A DNA stretch of 64,000 bases, from assembly GCA_017395635.1 (NCBI GenBank), contig JAFQOE010000004.1, positions 21,609 to 85,608 of the forward strand. Reading direction: 5' to 3'. Position 1 is the stretch's first letter. The number at the start of each line of letters is the position of its first letter. The position numbers and the translations under genes are program-made. Below, one piece after another: positions 35,643 to 43,143 of the stretch. The notes under the pieces were generated by a model, which saw nothing but the letters and a program-made list of their open reading frames with translations, was not told the DNA's origin and made no database searches. The stretch is from Lachnospiraceae bacterium (GTDB lineage: Bacteria; Bacillota; Clostridia; Lachnospirales; Lachnospiraceae).

Positions 35643-37325
35643 TTAGTCAATTACAAACTGTTCTACCACTTGACTAAGATCCTCAGAGCTTGATTTGGTC
35701 TGATCAGAAAGCTCATATACCTTACTAACCATTTCTAACAAATGTTTTGCCTGATATTCTACATCCGAAATACCTTCTGTACTATCATTGATACTTTCTG
35801 CTATCTCGTCCACACCTGTCTTAATCTCTTCCGTCATAGCATGAAGTAAGTCTACTGATTCGCTAATTCTCATCATATCCGCTTCTATCTCTTTTGAATT
35901 ATGAAGATACACTCCACTTATTTCCAAAAAATGCTCATAGTCGCTCATAATGGTTCCTTCTAAAAACTCCACTGTTTTTTCCAAACATCTCAACGCTTCG
36001 CCTGTAACACTTCGAACATGTTCCGTTGTATCCATAATACTTGCTGCCAATCCATTTGATTGTTGTGCCAAATTACTAATCTCGCTAGCTACTACAGCAA
36101 AACCTTTTCCTTGTTCTCCCGCACGAGCAGCTTCAATAGATGCATTCAAAGCTAACAATTCTGTCTGTTCTGCTATCTCTACAATTCCCGTAGTCAATTT
36201 ATTAATCTTATCAATCTCTTTTGAACGTTCCATAATCTCCTCAGATTCTTTTCTTAAAATCTGATACATCTCTGTCGTCTTACTGCTAGCTATCTCCGTA
36301 CTAGTCTTCATTGCTACTGCATCTTCAATAACCTTGCTAACGATTTCCACTCCTCTTTGAGCCTGTTCATTAATCTCTCGAACATTGTCATTGATTCCAC
36401 TTACATTCATATCAATCTGTTTTGCACTTTCCTGATTGCATTTCATCAAATCAGAAAGCGCAGAAGCAGTATTACTATTCTTCTCTGAATGATCCTCTAA
36501 TACGCCAACCACTTCTCCAAGATTATCTGCATCTAACACCAAATCTCCTGACACTGTTGACATCTTTTCTACCATCTCAATAAGCGCTTGACGCAACGTC
36601 TCCATAGCTCGGCTGATATCTCCAATTTCATCTTTTCGCTTTATACCCTTTTTCAATTCATTCTGACTTGTAAAATCCAAAGTTGCACATTGCCCAATTA
36701 CTTTAGTCACTCGCTTAATCGGTCCCGTTACTAAAGTGGCAAAGAATAGCGATGCAACAAAAGCTACTACTACCGCAATCATCGCAGCCTGAAGATTCGT
36801 CCGTATTAACGTCGATGCCATGCTAATCGCATCTTCTTTTTCAGCTATAATCAGAACAATACTTCCAATGCTATCCAACACATAGAAACCTGCCATCATA
36901 TCCTTTCCGTTTTCCCGATATTCTATTACTTGGGGTTCAATCTCTACATTCAACCCACTATTAACCTCTGCAACAATTGCAATACCCAATTCATTCACAT
37001 TATCTGTTCCGATCAGAGTCTCATCAGGATGATACAAAACCTTATTACTTGAACTGATAAAATAAGGATAGCAGGAATCCACTCCATCTACTTTTACATC
37101 TTTAAACAAGTCCTGCAATTCTTCCACCAAAATCATAGAGTTACCATTCTGCTGAATACGAATCTCCACCATCTGTCCATAGGCCTTCGCCAAATTCAAC
37201 ATATTATTCGATACACTGTCCCCAATTAACGACTGAGCTTTTGGTATTGAAATAACCAAATTAATTACAACTGCTACTGCTACACATAACATTCCCATAA
37301 ATGCTACCTTTGTCTTAAGCTTCAT
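35643..37325 (-). CDS. Methyl-accepting chemotaxis protein
   Basis: Chemoreceptor of 560 aa. The N-terminal helix (AFMGMLCVAVAVVINLVI, about 8-25) and a second helix near 182-200 (AAMIAVVVAFVASLFFATLV) enclose an extracellular region of about 155 residues resembling a single Cache fold (YFISSSNKVLYHPDETLIG). HAMP follows, then a signalling domain with the hairpin tip EIAEQTELLALNASIEAARAGEQGKGFAVVASEI, seen here across positions 36080-36190. GGAGGG precedes the ATG. It lies 35 bases upstream of the sugar sensor gene, as the probable first gene of the sensing operon. Chemotaxis toward the same sugar is inferred. Confidence 0.92.
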   Translation of the reverse strand: MKLKTKVAFMGMLCVAVAVVINLVISIPKAQSLIGDSVSNNMLNLAKAYGQMVEIRIQQNGNSMILVEELQDLFKDVKVDGVDSCYPYFISSSNKVLYHPDETLIGTDNVNELGIAIVAEVNSGLNVEIEPQVIEYRENGKDMMAGFYVLDSIGSIVLIIAEKEDAISMASTLIRTNLQAAMIAVVVAFVASLFFATLVTGPIKRVTKVIGQCATLDFTSQNELKKGIKRKDEIGDISRAMETLRQALIEMVEKMSTVSGDLVLDADNLGEVVGVLEDHSEKNSNTASALSDLMKCNQESAKQIDMNVSGINDNVREINEQAQRGVEIVSKVIEDAVAMKTSTEIASSKTTEMYQILRKESEEIMERSKEIDKINKLTTGIVEIAEQTELLALNASIEAARAGEQGKGFAVVASEISNLAQQSNGLAASIMDTTEHVRSVTGEALRCLEKTVEFLEGTIMSDYEHFLEISGVYLHNSKEIEADMMRISESVDLLHAMTEEIKTGVDEIAESINDSTEGISDVEYQAKHLLEMVSKVYELSDQTKSSSEDLSQVVEQFVID

Positions 37326-37360
37326 AACACCCCTCCAGTCCTATTACTATTGCTATTCCA

Positions 37361-37366
37361 ATTATA
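37361..37366 (-). promoter_or_regulatory. -10 box of the chemoreceptor/sensor operon
   Basis: TATAAT on the minus strand about 35 bases before the chemoreceptor ATG. The matching -35 region (TTTATT) is weak. Confidence 0.45.
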
Positions 37367-37411
37367 CTACAAAAGAATTAAAAATAAAAGCCTATTTCTT
37401 TTTTTATTAAT

Positions 37412-38242
37412 CTAATGTATCTTACTCAAATTATACGAATATTTTGCCTTTTTAAGAGATGACAACCACTTAGAGTTCGGTCTTTTATGTCCCGGAAACT
37501 CCGCATCCGATTTTAGAAAATAACGATATCTTCCACTTAATCTATCATCCCATGTTACATCCACATTGTACCAACACTTTCCAATCTTCACCATATTCCA
37601 AGCATGATTCTTTCCCTTAATGTAAATACACGGTATATCCATTTCCTGCAAAATTCGTTGAAATGCTAATGCATACGACATACACATCCCTTTCCCTTTC
37701 ACAAAAGCATGATATGGGTTGTAATAGTTCTCATCATACGACATATGATTAATCAAATAGTCATGAGCTCTCCTAACTCTCATCACATTACTTCCTTTTC
37801 CAATTCGTTTCACAATCTTCTTCACCCTCTTGTCTATCTGGCGCTCTTGTTTCTTTGTCGTAAGATATCCAAATTGAAAAGTAACATACTTGGTATCTGT
37901 TCCACATATAGTAATGCAGTAACCGGACACAATTCCTGTTATATAACCATCTTCCCTGGCCACCTTGTCAAAAAAAGTTGTATAAGACTTCGATATACTA
38001 CGATATTTCTTAAAATCCTTATATATCCCCTCATAATAATACGAAAACTGCGTTTTATGCTTTTTCATTCCGACCACCATACTACGTATCATAACCTTCT
38101 CATTCTTAACAACTTTCACATCAGATGGCAAATCTACAGACTTGGCATAAGTATATTTCCCTTGAAACAACAATAGTGTACATAATAGTAACAGCACACA
38201 TTTCCCACATCTTCTTTGCATTACAATAATCTGTTGTAACAT
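37412..38242 (-). CDS. Exported transglutaminase-like protein
   Basis: About 276 aa with a signal peptide (CGKCVLLLLCTLLLFQGKYTYA, cleavage probably after YAKS-type region). The C-terminal half has the papain/transglutaminase-like triad: Cys in KGKGMCMSYALAFQRIL, His in KGKNHAWNMVKI and Asp in WYNVDVTWDDRL. This resembles wall-associated peptidase or transglutaminase-like proteins of Clostridia. The substrate is unknown. The start at 38242 is behind GGAGGC; the first in-frame start (38263) has no site. It is a single gene. Confidence 0.8.
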   Translation of the reverse strand: MLQQIIVMQRRCGKCVLLLLCTLLLFQGKYTYAKSVDLPSDVKVVKNEKVMIRSMVVGMKKHKTQFSYYYEGIYKDFKKYRSISKSYTTFFDKVAREDGYITGIVSGYCITICGTDTKYVTFQFGYLTTKKQERQIDKRVKKIVKRIGKGSNVMRVRRAHDYLINHMSYDENYYNPYHAFVKGKGMCMSYALAFQRILQEMDIPCIYIKGKNHAWNMVKIGKCWYNVDVTWDDRLSGRYRYFLKSDAEFPGHKRPNSKWLSSLKKAKYSYNLSKIH

Positions 38243-38348
38243 AATAACCGCCTCCATTCCCATTCATCACAAACTCTCAACTTCTTCATTGCAGCTCTAA
38301 GTCTGCTCGTTCAGATTTCTGTATATTTCTATATTTCCAAGTATACAA

Positions 38349-38380
38349 AAAGGGTTGTCCAAACTATCGGACAACCCTTT
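38349..38380. terminator. Terminator hairpin, likely for the small HTH gene
   Basis: AAAGGGTTGTCC/GGACAACCCTTT perfect 12-bp stem with an 8-base loop, downstream of the small minus-strand HTH gene. Confidence 0.8.
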
Positions 38381-38470
38381 ATATAAACTCATATATACCC
38401 CTAATATACAACATGTTTGTTGTAAGCACTACTCCACGCTCTTCAACATTATGTCAACTGCGTAGCATAT

Positions 38471-38662
38471 TCATACCAATTCGTTCATCATATCATCCGG
38501 ATTAATACCCAGATAGATGCATAATCGAATTAACTCGTCAGCCATTAATTCTTTTTTACTATTAACTAACGCCTGAACATCTATTCCAATATCCTTCTTC
38601 ACACGTTCCATAGAAATATTGGACTTTATCATATAATCAAACAGATACTTTTCAGCCTTCAT
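38471..38662 (-). CDS. Small HTH (Cro-like) protein
   Basis: About 63 aa, all helical. The pattern FDYMIKSNISMERVKKDIGI then VNSKKELMADELIRLCIYLG and NPDDMMNEL is that of a minimal Cro/C1-type helix-turn-helix. AAAGGGAG lies before the ATG at 38662. It is divergently transcribed from another XRE gene, and repeated AT-rich elements lie between them. It probably regulates this locus; no phage genes are nearby. Confidence 0.6.
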   Translation of the reverse strand: MKAEKYLFDYMIKSNISMERVKKDIGIDVQALVNSKKELMADELIRLCIYLGINPDDMMNELV

Positions 38663-38673
38663 AGAAACTCCCT

Positions 38674-38744
38674 TTACCATTCCATTCTAACCAGAATTTC
38701 AATATCATTTACCATTATATTCCACCTTTAATAGAATTTCAATT
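38674..38744. repeat. Direct repeats in the divergent regulator intergenic region
   Basis: Two related units at 38674-38704 and 38709-38744 both start TTTACCATT and end AGAATTTCAAT. They lie just upstream of the small HTH gene and before the promoter of the divergent XRE gene, so they are candidate operators. Confidence 0.55.
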
Positions 38745-38772
38745 TATTTTTTCTTGAAAACATAGAAATGAA

Positions 38773-38801
38773 TTGACACTTAGATTTTGTTTTTATAAGA
38801 T
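38773..38801 (+). promoter_or_regulatory. Promoter of the divergent XRE gene
   Basis: TTGACA at 38773-38778 and TAAGAT at 38796-38801, 17-base spacer. Confidence 0.6.
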
Positions 38802-38851
38802 GATACCAGTGAATATCATAGTTACAATTTTTTATAGAAACGGAGAACTTT

Positions 38852-39196
38852 ATGAATCAGTCTAGCATTGGAAAATGGTTACGACATTACAGAAAAGCTG
38901 CTAACCTTTCCGTCAATGAAGTAATCGAAAAATTCGAAAGAGAATACGATATTACCTACACTAACAAAGCGGTATATGGTTGGGAAAGTGGTCAGAACCA
39001 ACCTCCTGCTGATACATTTTTAATCCTATGCAGGATGTATAACATTACTAACATTGTTGAATCCATGGGCTATTCTTCATCCAAGGAACACATTCCATTG
39101 TTACTTACTGCTAAAGAAGAGGAACTGATTATAAAATATCGTGAAAATCCAAAACATCAGTCATCCATTCACAAATTATTGGATATGGAAGAATAA
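38852..39196 (+). CDS. XRE-family HTH regulator
   Basis: 114 aa. The N-terminal HTH spans residues about 5-65 (IGKWLRHYRKAANLSVNEVI, then TYTNKAVYGWESGQNQPPAD and FLILCRMYNI). A short C-terminal part (LLLTAKEEELIIKYRENPKH) looks like a small helical oligomerisation segment. CGGAGAA precedes the ATG. It is divergent from a Cro-like gene with shared repeats between. Targets are unknown. Confidence 0.8.
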   Translation: MNQSSIGKWLRHYRKAANLSVNEVIEKFEREYDITYTNKAVYGWESGQNQPPADTFLILCRMYNITNIVESMGYSSSKEHIPLLLTAKEEELIIKYRENPKHQSSIHKLLDMEE

Positions 39197-39224
39197 TAAT
39201 TATAGAATTTTCTAATCATTATGT

Positions 39225-39417
39225 ATAAGAACAAAGAGTTTGCTTACAAACTCTTCGCGCGCGAGCGGTGTCCAAAGGACATATTTCTTTTCCGCGAGCT
39301 GCGCATCCTTGCGGAGCATTTTTGTGATATAGGATGTTCCTCACAGAGGAATTTCCTATATCACAATAAAGAGATATCGAATCCATACTTATCTATACAT
39401 TCGATATCTCTTTTTAT
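39225..39417. repeat. Cluster of four hairpins between convergent genes
   Basis: Successive structures are AGAGTTTGCTTACAAACTCT (39235-39254) and a GC-rich stem region with GTGTCC/GGACA and CGCGAG elements (39258-39320). A TTGTGATATAGGA/TCCTATATCACAA stem (39321-39365) and a terminator AAAGAGATATCGAAT/ATTCGATATCTCTTT (39368-39415) follow. The last ends both convergent genes. The GC-rich part stands out against the AT-rich background and looks like a dispersed intergenic repeat. Confidence 0.65.
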
Positions 39418-39423
39418 TATTCT

Positions 39424-41505
39424 TTAATTCTTGAATGGTTCATTCAACATCTCGCATCCGTCGAGAACAAATCTTCCCTTTTCAATAATGGTAACTTCTG
39501 TTCCATCTGCATGCACACTGACAATGGAAGCAATCTCGTCATATGGGATAGTAATATCCGTATGACAGTTAAAATATGCATTGTCTTCATCTGTATCACG
39601 AAGCAACGAGCATTCATTATCTTTCGCCACAATCTCTTTTCCATCCGGATTATACAATCGAACCTCCTCACTATGGCTATAGCATGTATCTCCCACTGCA
39701 AAATGAGGTCCCATTTTCTCCACAATCAGAATCGGCAACTTATATACAATGTCATATTCATTCGCCATTACATAGGCGGTAGTGTTTGTTCCAATTGCAA
39801 ACTCTCCAATCGGCAAAGTTTCGCGATTAAACATTACATTTTCTTTGATATAATTCCGATTCTCTTCCTCTGATGCAAAGTTATCGCATATATAGTCAGT
39901 AATCTTTCCATCCTCAAAAGTTAACATAATGTTGTTAAACTTCAAATCATTCAAATACACTTCCGAAACATTGAGTACGCCACAAGTTCCTGTAAGTTTA
40001 GGTGAAGTAAACACTTCTCCCACTGGAATATTAACATCCGCTGTACAATTCTCAAAGTTTGTCTCCTTCTCCGGATTGATAAGTTCGTGCATCATTACTG
40101 TTATATCAGTCTTGTTGGTACCTGCACCTTTTACTTTAACACTAACCGCTTTATCCAACTCATCAATAATCACTTGTTGAACCTTCTTATAGGCCTCGTT
40201 GTCTAATGTATTCACCTCCACAATGCGAGCAAATATTTCTTCAAAGTTTTCTCCAATTTCCGGAATTGGATATGCAATAATTGTAAAACTATATTCACTG
40301 TGTGGAATGTATTCATTCACAATCTTCGCACTTTCAGAAGATGATACTACTGATAACTGCTGCTGTTTATCAGATAATTTCAAATTTTCAATCTTATTCT
40401 TCGGTTCAAATGGTTTCTCACCAAACACCTCTATTACCGCAGGCCCCGCATATTCCTTTGCCAACTGTTTACGCGTTTCGTATGCATTGCGAAGGATTGC
40501 TGTCTTGCGCTCTACAAATGCTTTATCCAAAAACAAGGCATCATCGCCTCTATGGTCGTATTCATACTGTTTATTGACACTTGTTCCACTATATCCTGGT
40601 TTCATAGTCTGTTTACGATTCACTCTGGCAATTGGTGCTCGATAAATAACCGGTATCAATCCCATTTGTTCAAACTGAAGAATGGCAGCACGCACCATTC
40701 TTTCCTGTCCAATTGCATATCGGATATTGACCGTCTTCTTTTTGCTCAAGTCGATTCCAGCCACCCTGAAACCTTCTTCATAACCATGCGTATATGTATA
40801 CGCCATGGCATCAATATCTTTCTGGGACATCTGATTCAAAAACTTTGCCAATCGAATTTCATTGTCAGTAATATATTCACCATATCTAAAAAGGTATCGT
40901 AAATCCTCCAAATCACTATTCATAATAATATCTGTTGCAAAATCGAGTGACGGATCTAATATCTCTCTTGTCCGATACTCAATTGTCTGATCAGCATAGT
41001 CACTAACAAAATAGTAAATTGTTTTCTTTAATTCCTTTTCTGACGGAACCTCATCCTCAAACTGACACAACACTTCCACAAAAAGCTCTGCATGAATTGT
41101 CATATCAAACAAACGCTGTTCCACAGCATAAATGATATCTCCACGTATCTCCGTATACAAAAACGAAAGCAACTCACCATATCCTTTACCAAGCATCGAC
41201 ACCGCATATGCAGGATTTGCATAACTTCTTTCATAGTTATCCTCTTCTACCAACACATCCTGATACAACATATGATTGTATTCTTTCATTTTCTCAAAAG
41301 ATACATCTTTCATATTCTTTGAATCTACATGCCGTCTTAATTCATCCATCATCAACAAAAACTCTGCTGTGCGCTTGAAATAATCAAGATAAGGTTCTCC
41401 TATAGAAGTGTCACCATTCACAAAACCTTGAATCCGTTCCAGTGCTAACTCATATCGTTCCAGTACACTGTCATTTTCTTCTTTCAACAATTCACAATAT
41501 CCCAA
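39424..41505 (-). CDS. M29-type metallo-aminopeptidase with N-terminal extension
   Basis: 693 aa. The C-terminal half matches aminopeptidases of family M29 (AmpS/PepS). Candidate metal ligands are Glu in GEVFTSPKLTGTCGV, Glu in IGEFAIGTN, His in EKMGPHFAVGD with Tyr in DTCYSH, and the HxD in NCHTDITIPYDEI. The first 250 residues are an acidic helical extension without known motifs, which typical 400-residue M29 enzymes lack. Translation starts at TTG behind GAGAGG. It lies downstream of, but is probably not coupled to, the HD hydrolase gene. Confidence 0.78.
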   Translation of the reverse strand: MGYCELLKEENDSVLERYELALERIQGFVNGDTSIGEPYLDYFKRTAEFLLMMDELRRHVDSKNMKDVSFEKMKEYNHMLYQDVLVEEDNYERSYANPAYAVSMLGKGYGELLSFLYTEIRGDIIYAVEQRLFDMTIHAELFVEVLCQFEDEVPSEKELKKTIYYFVSDYADQTIEYRTREILDPSLDFATDIIMNSDLEDLRYLFRYGEYITDNEIRLAKFLNQMSQKDIDAMAYTYTHGYEEGFRVAGIDLSKKKTVNIRYAIGQERMVRAAILQFEQMGLIPVIYRAPIARVNRKQTMKPGYSGTSVNKQYEYDHRGDDALFLDKAFVERKTAILRNAYETRKQLAKEYAGPAVIEVFGEKPFEPKNKIENLKLSDKQQQLSVVSSSESAKIVNEYIPHSEYSFTIIAYPIPEIGENFEEIFARIVEVNTLDNEAYKKVQQVIIDELDKAVSVKVKGAGTNKTDITVMMHELINPEKETNFENCTADVNIPVGEVFTSPKLTGTCGVLNVSEVYLNDLKFNNIMLTFEDGKITDYICDNFASEEENRNYIKENVMFNRETLPIGEFAIGTNTTAYVMANEYDIVYKLPILIVEKMGPHFAVGDTCYSHSEEVRLYNPDGKEIVAKDNECSLLRDTDEDNAYFNCHTDITIPYDEIASIVSVHADGTEVTIIEKGRFVLDGCEMLNEPFKN

Positions 41506-41579
41506 AATCTTTCCTCTCTTTCATCAAATAAATCGGGATTGCATCCGGTCACTCCAAACGCAATCCTGTCTAACATAGC

Positions 41580-42170
41580 TTACTTTAGATTTCCCAATTT
41601 CTGATTCTTTTCTACCAACGATTGTACATGTTCCCACAACACTTCGGAACCTTTATGTGTATTCGCATTACGCGTAAGCACCTGTTCTGCAGCTACTCCA
41701 TGTTCTCTCCAAGCTCTGCCATTTGTAATATCATTTAACATAATGGGTTGTACACGATCCAATGCATTTGCATATCTCGCTTCCGGCGTTTCACCTGCTT
41801 CAAACTCTTCCCATAAATCCCGCATCTCCTTTGCCTGGTCTGCCGGGAGAATATTGAAAATACGATCTGCTGCTTTTTCCTCACGTTCTCTCTTAGTGGC
41901 ATTGCCTACTGTATCATATGCATATGTATCACCAGCATCTATTTCCACCGCATCATGAATCAATACCATCTTCATAACACGCAAAACATCTACTTTCTCA
42001 TTAGCATATTCGCTAAATAACATTGCCATCAATGCTAAGTGCCATGAATGTTCCGAATCATTTTCATGACGACTTCCATCTGCAACATAAGATTGACGCT
42101 CAATACGCTTTAACTTATCTAATTCTAAGGTAAAATCCAATTGTTTCTGTAATCGCTCTCTATCTATCAT
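41580..42170 (-). CDS. HD-domain hydrolase (YfbR-like 5'-nucleotidase family)
   Basis: About 196 aa. HD motifs are visible: His in DGSRHENDSEHSWHLALMAM, the metal pair in KMVLIHDAVEIDAGDTYAYD and later RVQPIMLNDITNG with a conserved Asp. These resemble YfbR/HDDC2-type deoxynucleoside 5'-monophosphatases. The start at 42170 (MIDRERLQKQLDF) is behind GAGGGAA; the longer frame to 42236 has no support. The DUF6142-like gene lies about 80 bases upstream. Confidence 0.83.
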   Translation of the reverse strand: MIDRERLQKQLDFTLELDKLKRIERQSYVADGSRHENDSEHSWHLALMAMLFSEYANEKVDVLRVMKMVLIHDAVEIDAGDTYAYDTVGNATKREREEKAADRIFNILPADQAKEMRDLWEEFEAGETPEARYANALDRVQPIMLNDITNGRAWREHGVAAEQVLTRNANTHKGSEVLWEHVQSLVEKNQKLGNLK

Positions 42171-42249
42171 TTTAGTGTTCCCTCGTACTTTCTTCCTTAT
42201 TCCTCCAACTCTATACTCGTCACATCTTGCATACAAGCCACATTCTTAC

Positions 42250-42561
42250 TTATACAATCCATCCCACAATATACAAAATTACAGCTAACACAAGTGGTAA
42301 TATATTAAGAATCATTGCAATACGCTTCATCAAAAAACCACCATCCTGTGATTTCCAAGCAGCAACACTAAATCCAATTCCACTTAACGCCATTATCAAA
42401 CTACCAATGCCAAGTAGTCCTACCACTGCCGGTCCATTTCCACTATACATATAAGATGCTACTACTGCACCTGTCATACACAAAATCGAAATTCCACCTA
42501 GTACACAGGAAATCACCGCATCACTACTAACACTTTTCACACTATATGCATTCCTAAGCAT
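42250..42561 (-). CDS. Small DUF6142-like membrane protein
   Basis: About 103 aa with three to four membrane helices (AVISCVLGGISILCMTGAVV, VVGLLGIGSLIMALSGIGF, MILNILPLVLAVILYIVGWIV). It resembles the DUF6142 group of Lachnospiraceae; no function is known. AAAGGAG is 8 bases before the ATG at 42561, which overlaps the VanZ-like stop by 8 bases, so the two are translationally coupled. Confidence 0.7.
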   Translation of the reverse strand: MLRNAYSVKSVSSDAVISCVLGGISILCMTGAVVASYMYSGNGPAVVGLLGIGSLIMALSGIGFSVAAWKSQDGGFLMKRIAMILNILPLVLAVILYIVGWIV

Positions 42562-43039
42562 CCTTATTTCTCCTTTTATCTTTACATATGTCGAGTATTC
42601 TATCAAACCATCTCAAAATACAATACACAAAAAAACCTAACAAACCACCAAACGTGTTCAAAATCAAGTCATCTACATCAAAAGCCCCCACCTTCGCGAT
42701 TAATTGCAAAAGTTCTACAGACAGGCTAAACAAAAAGGTATAGCCCATTACATGATACCATCGCACGCTTCTATTAATTACCCAGCGAATCAATGCACCA
42801 AACGGAATAAATGCAACTACATTCCCTACCAGATTAATCATCACATTATAAAATCCAAGATATTCTCTATATGTCACAAAGCGCATAATTTCAACAAATG
42901 GTATCAAATTGAATTGATATTCATCACGCTGAACAGTTCTACCAAAGCCATCGCTCAATAACAAGAAATATACTAACACAATCATATATATTACAAAAGC
43001 AATCCGCGAAAGTGCTCGAATCCAATCTCTTTTTTTCAT
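42554..43039 (-). CDS. VanZ-family membrane protein
   Basis: 161 aa with four to five membrane helices. Family features are FVIYMIVLVYFLLLSDGFG at the start, NLVGNVVAFIPFGALIRW, SLSVELLQLIAKVGAFDVDDLILNTFGGLLG and a final helix. VanZ proteins can lower teicoplanin sensitivity; most homologues have no assigned role. AGGATAG precedes the ATG. It is coupled to the downstream DUF6142-like gene. Confidence 0.88.
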   Translation of the reverse strand: MKKRDWIRALSRIAFVIYMIVLVYFLLLSDGFGRTVQRDEYQFNLIPFVEIMRFVTYREYLGFYNVMINLVGNVVAFIPFGALIRWVINRSVRWYHVMGYTFLFSLSVELLQLIAKVGAFDVDDLILNTFGGLLGFFVYCILRWFDRILDICKDKRRNKDA

Positions 43040-43102
43040 ACTTCTATCCTATCATTCCATATATTAACACTTGACAAGTATTGTAACACAATCCCTTTTA
43101 CG

Positions 43103-43137
43103 AAAAAAGGCTTTGTAAACATTTTTTCACAAAGCCT
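43103..43137 (-). terminator. Terminator of the LTA-synthase-like gene
   Basis: AGGCTTTGT/ACAAAGCCT stem followed on the minus strand by TTTTTT. Confidence 0.85.
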
Positions 43138-43143
43138 CTTTCT

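Noticed and set aside
38471..39196. Toxin-antitoxin pair
   Set aside because: The genes are divergent, both look like DNA-binding proteins and neither shows a toxin motif.
39225..39417. Possible CRISPR array
   Set aside because: The repeats are different hairpins, not identical repeats with spacers of constant length.
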